A program made the position numbers and the translations under genes. From positions 1 through 64,000 of the forward strand of contig CAMDTW010000476.1 in the NCBI GenBank assembly GCA_945910005.1: a stretch of 64,000 bases of DNA, in the 5' to 3' direction. Under the pieces are notes generated by a model. It did no database searches, was not told the origin of the DNA, and saw only the letters and a program-made list of their open reading frames with translations. Positions 35,972 to 46,697 of the stretch are shown in pieces. The stretch's first letter is position 1. Every line of letters begins with the position of its first letter. The stretch comes from Isoperla grammatica (taxonomy: Eukaryota > Arthropoda > Insecta > Plecoptera > Perlodidae).

Positions 35972-38900
35972 ATGGCGGGCAATGCACATGGGAATGTGAC
36001 ACCTGTTACTAAAAATGTTGTTTCACGGCGTTATTGTTCCGTTTACGGCTGTAAAACGAAACGGTTTAATGAGGACATATCCCTACATTACTTTCCAAAG
36101 GAAGAAACGCTAAGAAAAACGTGGGCTCGAGTGCTGAGAATTGGGAAACCGATCTCGAAGTACATGTGCGTTTGCAGTTTTCACTTCACGCCATCGGACT
36201 ACTTTTTACCTGGTAAGTTAAGACATTTTATTTTCGTTTTGAATTTGCATAATTGTCTATAATGATATTGATACGTTCCTAAATCTTGAGAGGTAAGGAA
36301 TGACCTAGGCCCAAGGGCCGACCAGACAAATAGGTTATGCACATCTAGGTAGGCTAGGGTGGATGCCTAGGGCCTAGGCCTAGACCCCCATTCCCTGAGT
36401 TATCGTGTCTAATTGTTCTACTGTTCGATAATGAAACAGTAAAAAGCCCTAGGCCTGTGTCTAAAACATCACATGAATGTGTGTCGTAAATGTCTACAAA
36501 TGCTTGGATTGGGCCTTGGCAGCCAAGGGGGTTTGGCAATTCTGACAATTATTGTTGATCACCTACCCGGGGGGTGGCCACCTAGACCTAGGCCTACACA
36601 GGAATGTGTTGTGGTTTTGAATGTTAAACCTATAGGCCTAGACTAGTTGTTAAGTAGGGCCTACTGGCCCTGCTCTAGCATAGGCCTAGGCCTGCCTTAA
36701 GCCTAGATAAAGATAAACTGTTTACTAACATCTGTACTGTTTTGATAGGATATCGAACAAAAAGAAGAGGCCTGAAACCAAATGCTGTCCCTTCTCGGAA
36801 TCTACCGAAAAGTTCGGTAGATAAACTTCCAAGAGACGTAGACCTGCTACACAAGATTGCGAAAAATGCCAGGCAGAAACGGGCTGAAAAGCGTGGGCCG
36901 ATCACAGGACCTGCGCTTCCCATCCAGGAGGACATCATTACACCCTCGATTCCACCTAATGAACTCAAGTAAGCTACAGTCAAAATGTAGTATTTAACTG
37001 GTTTAAATACTTTTTCATCCCTACTTTATTAAAAAGTTAAAATATGTGTCAACAAATTAATTATATACAGGCTACCAGGCCTACCAATAGACTGTAGACC
37101 TACGGTTCAAGTTAAATATGCAGTCAAACCACATAAGCGGCCGTTTGTCTACTGTCGACTGAGTTTGTGTACTGTTTGTCTTTGTCGACTGTCGCGCTGA
37201 CAGTAAGTCAACATACACTGTACTGTGTGACCACAGGCAGCACTATGCATAACTAACTCTCTTCACGCCATTTGCAACATTTTTCTTTGCAGGTAGGCGT
37301 GCATGGTAGCTAAATTCAATAACATTAACTTTATATAAAACCTAGTAGTTGGACTATACACTGTTCCTTGTCAAGATCAAACGATTAAAAACGCAATATT
37401 TCGAGCCCTAATCAGAGCTCTTCGACAGGCGAAATCAAACTACTCGCAACCTGACAGCTGAACCAGACACACCCCCCTCACCGCCACCTCGATCCACGAC
37501 CCACCGCGCCTACCAACTCTAACAAGCGGTGCACCTCACAACAACCACAACCCACCCAAACATAACCTAACTGTCATATCAAAACAACGTTGGAACAAAC
37601 TCCTTCCAGGTGTGCGGAAACGAAATACTAGGTGACCTAATAACCTCATTAGTAGTATTAGTAGTAGTAGTGGTAGTAGTAGTAGTAGTAGTATTATTAT
37701 TAACTTTCTTTATAAATTCTCCATGCACATTACTACTGAACTTCTAGGCCTATGTGTCTGTCAGTACCGGAATACAAAAAACATACGATGAATCTTGAAA
37801 TCATTATACCGGTAGACCTACCTTAATGACATTCTGGAATGTCCTGCCGGCAGTCTCACCATTACTTACCATTTTATTTTGCAAGGAAGCATTATTTGCC
37901 ATATACAATGGGATACCCAAACCCAGGGTACATAATACAAAATAAATAAAATACATATGATAGGGGCTATATTTCATTTTATTTAAAAAATAGTCACATG
38001 CCACATATAGGCCTACCCCATCCATGTTATATTTAGAGTACACTAAAGCTTATTAAATTTAAATTAGGCAAAAGCCTATTAAAAATATAAACTTGTACTT
38101 TAGTCCCAGTGTCACCTTCCATGGTTTTAACCTACAGTATTAAATTTTTTTTCAGCTCTGGCGAAACAGATGTAGTTGACCCCGAACATACAGCTTCTGA
38201 CCTTGAAGGTGCAAATGCGCTGCTAGAACTGCAAACAGCAGGAATCAAGACAACAGATTTCCCCACATTAACTGAAAGATGTGCCATGCCCATGATATCT
38301 AAAGGAGTCCAGGTCAACACAGAAGACACCCAACATCAGTTTTGTCTTCCACAACTCTTCCGCGGGGTGCATGACCTCAAAGTTTTTACAGGTGTGCATT
38401 CGTTCGAGCTATTGGACACTATTGTAGAATGCGTCACAACACTAGCTGGTGAAACGTATAAGTCGCATCCTTTGGTCACTATGAAAAATAGGGTTACTCT
38501 TACTCTGTGCAAATTAAAACTGAATTTAAGCTACGAATGTTTGGCCGTTTTGTTTAATATAACACCAGACACTTGCAGCAATTACTTCAGGGTAACTGTA
38601 CAGCTCCTGGCAGAAGTGATGTCCTGCCTTGTAGTTTGGCCCAAAAAAGAAAATATTCTTTCAAATCTACCACGTTGTTTTACAAAGTTTCAGAAAACAC
38701 GAATCGTTTTAGATTGTATGGAGGTTTTCATTGAAAGGTGTTCTTGTTTAAAATGCAGAATTTTAACGTACTCTCACTATAAAGGCACGAATACGATAAA
38801 AGTTATGGTTGGGGTTGCACCATCTGGTTTAATAACCTTTGAGAGTTGTTTTTTTGGTGGAAGATCTTCTGACAAAGCAATATGTAATGAATCTGGGTTG

Positions 38901-39224
38901 CTTGATAAATGCGACCCATATGACGCTGTCATGGTAGACAAGGGATTTTTAATTGAACCTGAATGTGTGGAAAGGTCTTTGAACATTATTAGGCCACCAT
39001 TTCTGAAAGATAAGAAACAACTGAGCCGAGCCGATAGCTTACGTACAGCGGACATTGCAAGTGCCCGTGTACATGTTGAGCGAAGTATTCAGCGTTTAAG
39101 AACTTTCGCTGTGTTGTCAGACAGATTACCCTGGTCACTGTTGCCATATGCTGATGACATTATCAAGGTAGTGACAGGATTGGTTAATCTCGGTAGTCCA
39201 ATATTAGCAGTAGATAAGTTTTGA
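35972..39224 (+). CDS. THAP-DDE transposase of an ISL2EU-type DNA transposon (3 exons)
   Basis: Exons 35972-36212, 36749-36968 and 38156-39224 join in phase (donors GTAAGT and GTAAGC; acceptors TTTTGATAG and TTTTTTTTCAG), giving about 509 residues. The ATG at 35972 has a good context (AACATGG). Exon 1 is a THAP zinc finger: CSVYGCKTK, LHYFPKEE, W.RV, CSFHFTPSDYF. Exon 2 is a basic linker (GYRTKRRGLKPNAVPS). Exon 3 has a helix-turn-helix region (LTLCKLKLNLSYECLAVLF) and a DDE nuclease with Asp in IVLDCMEVFIE, Asp in AVMVDKGFL and Glu in ARVHVERSIQRLRTF. It should bind the element ends and cut DNA in the nucleus. It faces a YqaJ gene, the ISL2EU arrangement. Confidence 0.85.
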
Positions 39225-39841
39225 GTTTTACTGTAATTGTATTTGCAATTGTGACCAATCTTGTAACAATCTTACAATTTGCAATTGTATATATCAATTA
39301 TCACTACTAATCCTACTTATAAGTATAATTACAAATGTACAATAACTATGATCCTAACATTATTACATAAAGTATTTGTTTACAAAGAATGTAGCTAATA
39401 TTATATGTAGCTAGTAGCTAATACAGATTATATATTACACTACAGTTTGTACCATATCAACTTCCAACCTAATTCAATGAAAGACCCCCACCATTTAGAT
39501 ATGTCAAATTGCTATCAATATCAAACACTATCTCTTTGTTTATGGTTGAAAGTTGAAATGATACGAACTGTACGTGTGTAGCTCAATACTACAGAAACTC
39601 CTTTTGGTCACAGCCTACTCGCGATTGGCGAGTCTGGTTTGAGTAGAGCAGGAAGTAAGTTGGAGTATGTTGGGCAAACAAACCTAGTAATAACTTAATA
39701 AGATAGATTTTTGTCGTACATAATTGGGCCAACAAACCTATAAGGCCTGACATTGAATTAAGTCATGTCAGACTACTACTATTTCTAAACTATTTTCACA
39801 AAACATGTTGTAAATTAATTTGGTACCATTTCAATCTTAGC
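39225..39841. other. Spacer between convergent transposon genes
   Basis: AT-rich 617 bp between the stops of the two convergent ISL2EU genes. No third frame. Presumably it holds both 3' UTRs. Confidence 0.6.
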
Positions 39842-42657
39842 CTAATGTTGGAACCCTAACATAGTGGCATTAGTTACGAGCCATGGTAGTGTGATATCAA
39901 AATACACACTGGACAACCTCTCAAGCAAAGCCCTAGCAAAGTTACAATCAAATTCAATGTTAACAATGGCAACAGAGTTGTCAAATGGGGCATATATGAG
40001 GAAGTCACATGATGGTAATCCTGTCAAGAGCATTCCTAATTGTATCTGTCCATAGTAGTGATGCTTTTTTTTCAATGAGTTGGTAGCCTTGTCGTAATAT
40101 GCGGAGCTCTTCCAGCACTCCTCTGCGGAAACCTTTTGCCCCGATACCGGGCACTTGATTTCCAGTAATCGTGAAGTTAAATCACTGGTGCGTACAACAC
40201 CGTCTGGACTGTAGGCGAGCCATGGTAACGGTGGGCAGGTGATTAAGCCCATGGAAAGTACAGAATTACCCGTCACTTCTTCGTATCGCAGTCTTCCGCT
40301 AGGTTCAAATTTCTTTCCGTGTCTCGTAGCCGCATTTTCCGTGAAGTGGGAGTGGAACACGGCAAGCATCTTCTTATTCCAATCTTGATTTTTATTCATA
40401 GCATATGTATATATGCTGTAGCAGGTACTACCTGTTGACATACCACCGGTCTTAAATTTGAAAACCTTGTCATTGTCTTTATTTCTTTTTTTCTCAGTCT
40501 TAAAGTTTGTGTTTCTGCCCCAACATAAAATATAGATCATAGTTATCTTTATGTTGACTAGGTACCTTATTTAAATAAAATAAGAACAAAAGTTTCTGAA
40601 CACCCTAATTTAATGTTTTTCAACAAAATGTTAGCATAAGATATGTGCTAGACCTAGACAAATCTTACATTGAGCTAGGAGAATTAATTTTACTGGAAAA
40701 CACCAAAAACATTTTCTTTTGGTACGTACCTGTAAACCTTCCTTTTCTTTTCATGAGCCAGTCTCCTCCAGCTTGTTCCAAGGTATCGACACAAATCTGT
40801 ATCGCTGAATCTATAGTGACTACTACATGTTGTTCGTAGAACGTTCTTTCTTCTACGGAGCGTGCCTTGAGTAAAACTTCACTTGCAGAATGGGTCTCTT
40901 GTATTAAAGGGCATTTTTGATTCCTGGCAAGGCACTGGGTCATTGCGTCAATCAGGGGAGTGGTGTTGATGTTGTCTGCTTCGCTGTTTTGTTGTGGAAA
41001 TGTACGGCGGGCTGTAGTTTCATGCAGTGTTAACTCAGATTGAGGGCAACCTAGAAACAAACGTAGGTAATAATAATATTACTAGGGTTGAGCTGCAGTA
41101 TATGTAACTGTACGCTTTTTCAGGGTTTTGGACTTTGATATATTTTGTAGCATTTGTTGTGATACGTTGTTGTAATGCAAGCCTGAATAAATTGAATTGA
41201 ATGAATCGAATTTTGAGCAACCTTTCTCTACCCTACTCTAAAAGTGCAAACCACTCATTGAACTTAGACCTCGTTCTCATTACTCGAGTTAAAGCAACAA
41301 GGGCTGAACGGGAGTTACCGACCTGCGTTTTAATTGAACTGTAATACCGTCGTAATGTAAGTAATGCGCAAAGGTAACGGGGAGAAACTCGGAGTTCGGA
41401 CGCGGGTCGGAAGTGCAACCATCGTAGCAACTTGCGATCGTTCACACGGGGAAATTAACCCACCAACCCGTGTTAAACGCTAGTAATGAGATTTAGGTCT
41501 TATAAGAACATGGTTTCCAATAGTGACAAAAATGAGGTTGAAGCTGATGCATTCTATTAATTTGACCAATTCACAAACAAGATGCTAAACCAGACTAGGC
41601 TATTGACAGAAAGAACTAAGGTAACAAACTAATGTTTTCTTACATTTCATCAGCTTTTCCCGAAAACTCTCCCTCATTGCTGCAGTCATAGGGACCTTTG
41701 TATAAGGTTTCTTCGCCCGCATGTGGCATAGTTGCGTAATGGGTCTAGCTGCGTACTCGGTTTTTGTAGATTTTTTTAATTTACCCCATTGCTGTAGCAT
41801 ATCAGTACAACTTATATTTTCTATTTCTTCAATAGTGTGTCTGAAAAAGATAGTCATAAATATTTTCAATAAAAACATTAAAATTGAATATTGTTATTGT
41901 TGTAGGCCTATGCCTAAAGCTGCTGTTACTGTTGAGCGTTTACATATTGGATTTGCTGACATAGGCCTAGCTAGGCCTAGGCCTATACTAGGTACATATT
42001 GTGATCTGCATTACTTAGTTTGAAGCCTAGAGGCAGTATTACACATGCCTAGGCCTACTATCTGAGCAATTTAAAGGCCTAGGCCCTAGTATGCATCCTT
42101 ATTACAAAAAGGCTGTCCCCCTAGCCCTGGCCTCGGCTAGACCTAGGAGGACAGCATTCTGGCTTAGGCATTGGCCTAGCATATGTAGGCAAAAATATAG
42201 GAAATAAGATAGCTAGGCCTAAGGCTAGGGCCTACTAACCTGTTCAAGTAGATAAGAACAGCAACAATGTGTTTACATTTCTCGCTGGCTCCTGCCTTGC
42301 AACTGCATTTACACTGGATGTCAGCATCTATAAACAAGTAACATATTTGTCAGTTCATAACAGTTTCGAAGGATATTTAAATATAATGCGTCTGCATGAT
42401 TAGGCTACTGCCTACTTACCATTCTTCGAAATCGTAATTTCTATTTGATGAGGAGGGCCTTCCGTCACCCTGCTTCCTTGCAAGCACAGCGCGAAAATCT
42501 CGATTTTGTCCGAGTCTTGGCCTTTCACACCAACACATATCAGATGTTTGCTATCGAAAATAGCTTCCCCTTCAACCATGGGTCTCTTAAAGTCCCCTAC
42601 AACCGCAAGTAATTGCGTTATCTTTATAATTGACATGTTGACAGAGCCTCCCAACAT
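39842..42657 (-). CDS. SWIM-YqaJ exonuclease-like protein of the ISL2EU transposon (5 exons)
   Basis: Minus-strand exons 42657-42420, 42327-42240, 41840-41644, 41050-40730 and 40431-39842 join in phase to about 477 residues; all borders are GT-AG. The start could also be the ATG at 42636. Exon 2 is a SWIM zinc finger (CKCSCKAGASEKCKH). Exons 4-5 form a YqaJ/lambda-exonuclease-like nuclease: WLMKRKGRFTG, YSIYTYAMNKNQDW, ATRHGKKFEPSGRLRYEE, AYSPDGVV..LLEIKCPVSG (the PD-(D/E)xK core), HHYYGQIQLGML. I placed the exon 5 start at CAG|GTAGTACC because it restores phase and family spacing. Its role in transposition is not established; a DNA-end-processing role is plausible. No stops or frameshifts. 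Confidence 0.82.
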
Positions 42658-43979
42658 GCAACCATCACTCACGAATCACAATTACGACGGCCATGTTGTG
42701 ACGTCACGCGGCATTCAGTGCTGCGATCTACATTCATATTGGATGCCGAATTAAAGTGCCGTTTCTTAATACCCGCTTTCAGCTTTGTGTTATCTAACCC
42801 ATCAAGTACTCTCCCCGTGATCTATCATCACCCTGCTTAAATATCATCATCCCTCCATTGAGACATTACATGGCTCTCCCACTTGATGCTTCTATTTCAT
42901 TCACTTAATTAATATTTTATAAAGGTAAGCCCAGTGCATTATGATTTTGGTTTATAGCAATGTATTTCTTTGCTAGGTACAACTATCCTACGTAATATCG
43001 TCATGCAAGTAACGATGGCCTATACTGTTGGTTCACTAGCAGCGGACCAGTATGTATTGCCCATTGGATGTGATTGTACTTCGGTGTTCCGGGGAGGCCC
43101 ATCCTACCTGCCAAATTAGAAGGGTTTACAATAGAGCAGGCGACATCCTAGTTTCTTTGAGCCCACAAAACGCCAGGCTCAGGTTAAAAAGACAACAGTT
43201 GTGTAAGGGCGCTCTAACTAGATTGAAGACGGGCCGAGTGAGGCTCGTCTTGGTTACGTGTTGTAGCGTGGCACGTGTAAGCTTTCGTGACAATAAACTA
43301 GATTATGTATTTGTATATATCTGTTAGTCATACTTTCATCCCAGTTTACCCCCACGTATTTGTTTCCCGTTACAAAATAAATATGATAAACAAACATAAA
43401 TAGTGGACCCTGAATCAGACAAAAGCCGATGATTGGAAATAATGATTCAATCCGATGGGGTGTGTTTCCATAATGCGTGTGGCGGCCATATGGGTGCCAA
43501 ACTGACTTCTTTGTTTACTTTCGAGTGGCAATTCAATGTTGAAATGGTAGAGATGTCGTCTGGTTGAACGTCGATTTCATTTAATAAAGGTTGATTTTAT
43601 TTAATAATTTGTTCTTCTTCCTAATAATAATACTTGGTCTAATTTGTGTTTTACGACGTACTCGATGTAGTTCATATGACGTCGAGGGTTGATTGGAGGA
43701 AAAGGGACAAGTAGAAGGACATTGTGTTCAGGTCTCGAATTTTAAATTATTTAGCACACGCCCTTAGGGCGAATGAGGCTTCTAATTTACTAGTCCGAAA
43801 ATAAAAACAATAGTCCTATTTGTATCAACATCTCACTTTTTAAGTAAAGTTGAAGAACAATTTTTGACTAAGTTGCTGAAATTATCAGAAAGAATTATTG
43901 TTATCAAAAACAACGTCTTTATTTTGTAGCTTGTGGTAATGAGGTGTCGCATTTTTTAAGAATTTATGTTTGTTTTACA
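42658..43979. other. Non-coding intron
   Basis: No gene recognised. Contains the second copy of the diverged repeat seen at 8316 (here 43648-43730). The right end of the ISL2EU element should fall in its first few hundred bases. Confidence 0.45.
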
Positions 43980-44723
43980 CTAGGAAAACGCTCTGTTTGA
44001 CGCGTTGATAAGCGAGCGCGTCAATATCTACGAACTTTCTGGCGAAAAGTTTTCAATGCTAATACAAACAACAATTAACAACAATTCAAGAATGCGCATT
44101 GCAAAAACTGTTCTTATTTCCATGGCTATTATACTTTCCGACATTGTTGTATGCAGTGCAATGTGCGTTGCTAAGAATTTTCGTGGTCATGTTTTCGCCG
44201 CGGTCCGCCACCGTTACTAACAGTTATTGACAGCAATAGAAATGTAATTTCTGCCTCTAATACGTATCGGATCGGGTTTACATTAGTATATTCGTGACCG
44301 GACAAAAATTTACTATAAGATAGCCACCTCATATTTTGCCGTTACTGCGTTTTAGAAAAATATTTTCGAGTAACTTTCGTGTAACTTTGCCAATATTTAT
44401 TGTATCGCCAAAAAATGAACATATTCGTGACCGGAAAAAAGTTTAAAAAAATATGGCTATCTCACATTTTGCCGTCATTTTGTTTCAAAAAAATATTTTG
44501 CAGTAACTATGGTGTAACTTTGTAACTTTTCAAACGATTTTGCCTCAAAACTATACACCTTCAATCCACATCGAGGCTTGTGGATGGTCCAAATTTCAAG
44601 TTGATCGGACTTTCCGTTCGACCGCTATCGACGGACATAAAAAAAAAAAAAAACAAAACAAAAAAAAAAAAAAACAGAACGAAGTGCCATAAGAGTCTCG
44701 TGGAAACGCTCGCTTCGCTCGCT
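43980..44723 (+). repeat. Unclassified 745-bp dispersed repeat, copy C
   Basis: Starts CTAGGAAAACGCTC, ends CGCTCGCTTCGCTCGCT, with the internal A-rich run at 44638-44674. The 3' flank is TAA but the 5' flank is ACA, so the target duplication is not perfect here. Very close in sequence to copy D. Confidence 0.85.
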
Positions 44724-45334
44724 TAAAAAGTCGTCCATCGGGCGAGTGAATTGAAAACTTGGCTCGCCCGAGTAACGATAATTGCTCGCCTCGGGCGACC
44801 GGTCGAGCGTTAAATTCGAACCCTGCATGTGTTAGTAGGGGAGGATGGACCTAATTTTCTTGCATAAAATCGATCAGCAGAAGTACACCATGTGACAAAT
44901 TCTACCCCAGCACTGACAGAGTTTGGTTGAAGGTCTATTTTCCTCCAACAATAACTCGCTATTACTACTAAAATGCAACATAAAGGAACTCTCGTGCTCG
45001 ACGCTCGACCAGTGTTTTTGTGGTTTGTCACAAATGCTGTAAACGTTTTTGGGACACACACATGTCTCTCGAAGTTCGTGCTAAGCCAAGGTCTACTCAA
45101 TTACCGCGAGCAGCACGAGGTCGTCGAATAAGATCCAAAGGCGTCATTATGGATCTCCCTGTAATATCACACAATAATGTGAAATTACACAAAATATTTT
45201 CTTTGTAAATATATTATTATTTATTTTGGCTTTTTGGTGCATAGTTTGTTTTGCTCATGTTATTAATCAATTTATCTGTTTATTAAGGCCTACCTGTCTA
45301 TTTATCTCTGAATAAATTATGTCTCTGATCCCAG
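44724..45334 (+). other. End of the large Wnt intron
   Basis: Non-coding. A GGGCGAG/CTCGCCCG inverted cluster lies at 44738-44810 next to the repeat copy. The stretch ends with ATGTCTCTGATCCCAG at 45334, the acceptor of the next Wnt exon. Confidence 0.6.
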
Positions 45335-45446
45335 GTTCACGCAAGAGTTTATGGACGTAAGGGAGCGGGAGAGGAATTACAAGCGGGGATCAAAGAAGCA
45401 GGGTCGCAGTCTCATGAACCTACACAACAATGAGGCTGGACGAAGG
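45335..45446 (+). CDS. Wnt5: Wnt5-like exon, next after the 4828-5008 exon
   Basis: A G completes the Glu codon left open at 5008; the exon then reads [29 protein letters not shown] and HNNEAGRR, ending at AGG|GTAAGT (phase 0). [12 protein letters not shown] is a hallmark of Wnt proteins, and many Wnt genes have an exon border at this point. The next exon, with CKCHGVSGSC, is not in the window. The exon's 3' half and its donor are repeated about 14 more times downstream. Here the unit reads KKQ where all later copies read REQ, a change of two G to A in the first copy. If any of the 14 later donors were used, a repetitive insertion would be added in frame. Confidence 0.85.
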
Positions 45447-46697
45447 GTAAGTCGGGCACATTTTCCTAGTGACCTTGATCTGAGGGAGCAGGGTCGCAGT
45501 CTCATGAACCTACACAACAATGAGGCTGGACGAAGGGTAAGTCGGGCACATTTTCCTAGTGACCTTGATCTGAGGGAGCAGGGTCGCAGTCTCATGAACC
45601 TACACAACAATGAGGCTGGACGAAGGGTAAGTCGGGCACATTTTCCTAGTGACCTTGATCTGAGGGAGCAGGGTCGCAGTCTCATGATCCTACACAACAA
45701 TGAGGCTGGACGGATGGTAAGTCGGGCACATTTTCCTAGTGACCTTGATCTGAGGGAGCAGGGTCGCAGTCTCATGAACCTACACAACAATGAGGCTGGA
45801 CGGAGGGTAAGTCGGGCATATTTCCCTAGTGACCTTGATCTGAGGGAGCAGGGTCGCAGTCTCATGAACCTACACAACAATGAGGCTGGACGGAGGGTAA
45901 GTCGGGCATATTTCCCCAGTGACCTTGATCTGAGGGAGCAGGGTCGCAGTCTCATGAACCTACACAACAATGAGGCTGGACGGAGGGTAAGTCGGGCATA
46001 TTTCCCTAGTGACCTTGATCTGAGGGAGCAGGGTCGCAGTCTGATGAACCTACACAACAATGAGGCTGGACGAAGGGTAAGTCGGGCACATTTTCCTAGT
46101 GACCTTGATCTGAGGGAGCAGGGTCGCAGTCTCATGAACCTACACAACAATGAGGCTGGACGGAGGGTAAGTCGGGCATATTTCCCTAGTGACCTTGATC
46201 TGAGGGAGCAGGGTCGCAGTCTCATGAACCTACACAACAATGAGGCTGGACGGAGGGTAAGTCGGGCATATTTCCCCAGTGACCTTGATCTGAGGGAGCA
46301 GGGTCGCAGTCTCATGATCCTACACAACAATGAGGCTGGACGGAGGGTAAGTCGGGCATATTTCCCTAGTGACCTTGATCTGAGGGAGCAGGGTCGCAGT
46401 CTCATGATCCTACACAACAATGAGGCTGGACGGATGGTAAGTCGGGCACATTTCCCTAGTGATCTGAGGGAGCAGGGTCGCAGTCTCATGATCCTACACA
46501 ACAATAAGGCTGGACGGATGGTAAGTCGGGCACATTTCCCTAGTGACCTTGATCTGAGGGAGCAGGGTCACAGTTTCATGAACCTGCACAACAATGAGGC
46601 TGGACGGAGGGTAAGTCGGGCACATTTCCCTAGTGACCTTGATCTGAGGGAGCAGGGTCGCAGTCTCATGATCCTACACAACAATGAGGCTGGACGG
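45400..46697 (+). repeat. 90-bp tandem array of Wnt exon end plus splice donor, 15 units
   Basis: Each unit contains the exon part ([15 protein letters not shown]), the donor AGG|GTAAGTCGGG and about 35 bases of intron ending GACCTTGATCTG. Fourteen units are complete and the fifteenth stops at GGACGGG. One unit (near 46440-46475) lacks six bases. Units keep a 30-codon period without stops, so the + frame stays open from 45351 to 47105; the minus strand is also open for 375 codons. Y/H and N/I variants define sub-types (45.4-45.7 kb and 46.4-46.7 kb versus the middle), consistent with stepwise amplification. Confidence 0.95.

Larger units (their letters stand above)
35972..42657. mobile_element. 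ISL2EU-type DNA transposon, coding core
   Basis: A convergent THAP-DDE transposase and SWIM-YqaJ gene together define the autonomous ISL2EU organisation. Both genes appear intact. I could not find terminal inverted repeats by eye within about 300 bases of either end, so outer limits are not given. Either the TIRs are short, or the element is immobilised. Confidence 0.75.
5009..45334 (+). other. ~40.3-kb Wnt intron filled with mobile elements
   Basis: Bounded by donor GTGAGT at 5009 and acceptor CCCAG at 45334. The two flanking exons join in frame (phase 2) and encode adjacent parts of the Wnt core (NLEYGY then [13 protein letters not shown]), so this is one intron. It holds the gypsy elements at 22.7 and 28.7 kb, the ISL2EU pair, a LINE, satellites and MITEs described separately. 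No other host exon is seen in it. Confidence 0.8.

Noticed and set aside
45377..46504. 375-codon minus-strand frame with [13 protein letters not shown] repeats
   Set aside because: Antisense shadow of the 90-bp array.
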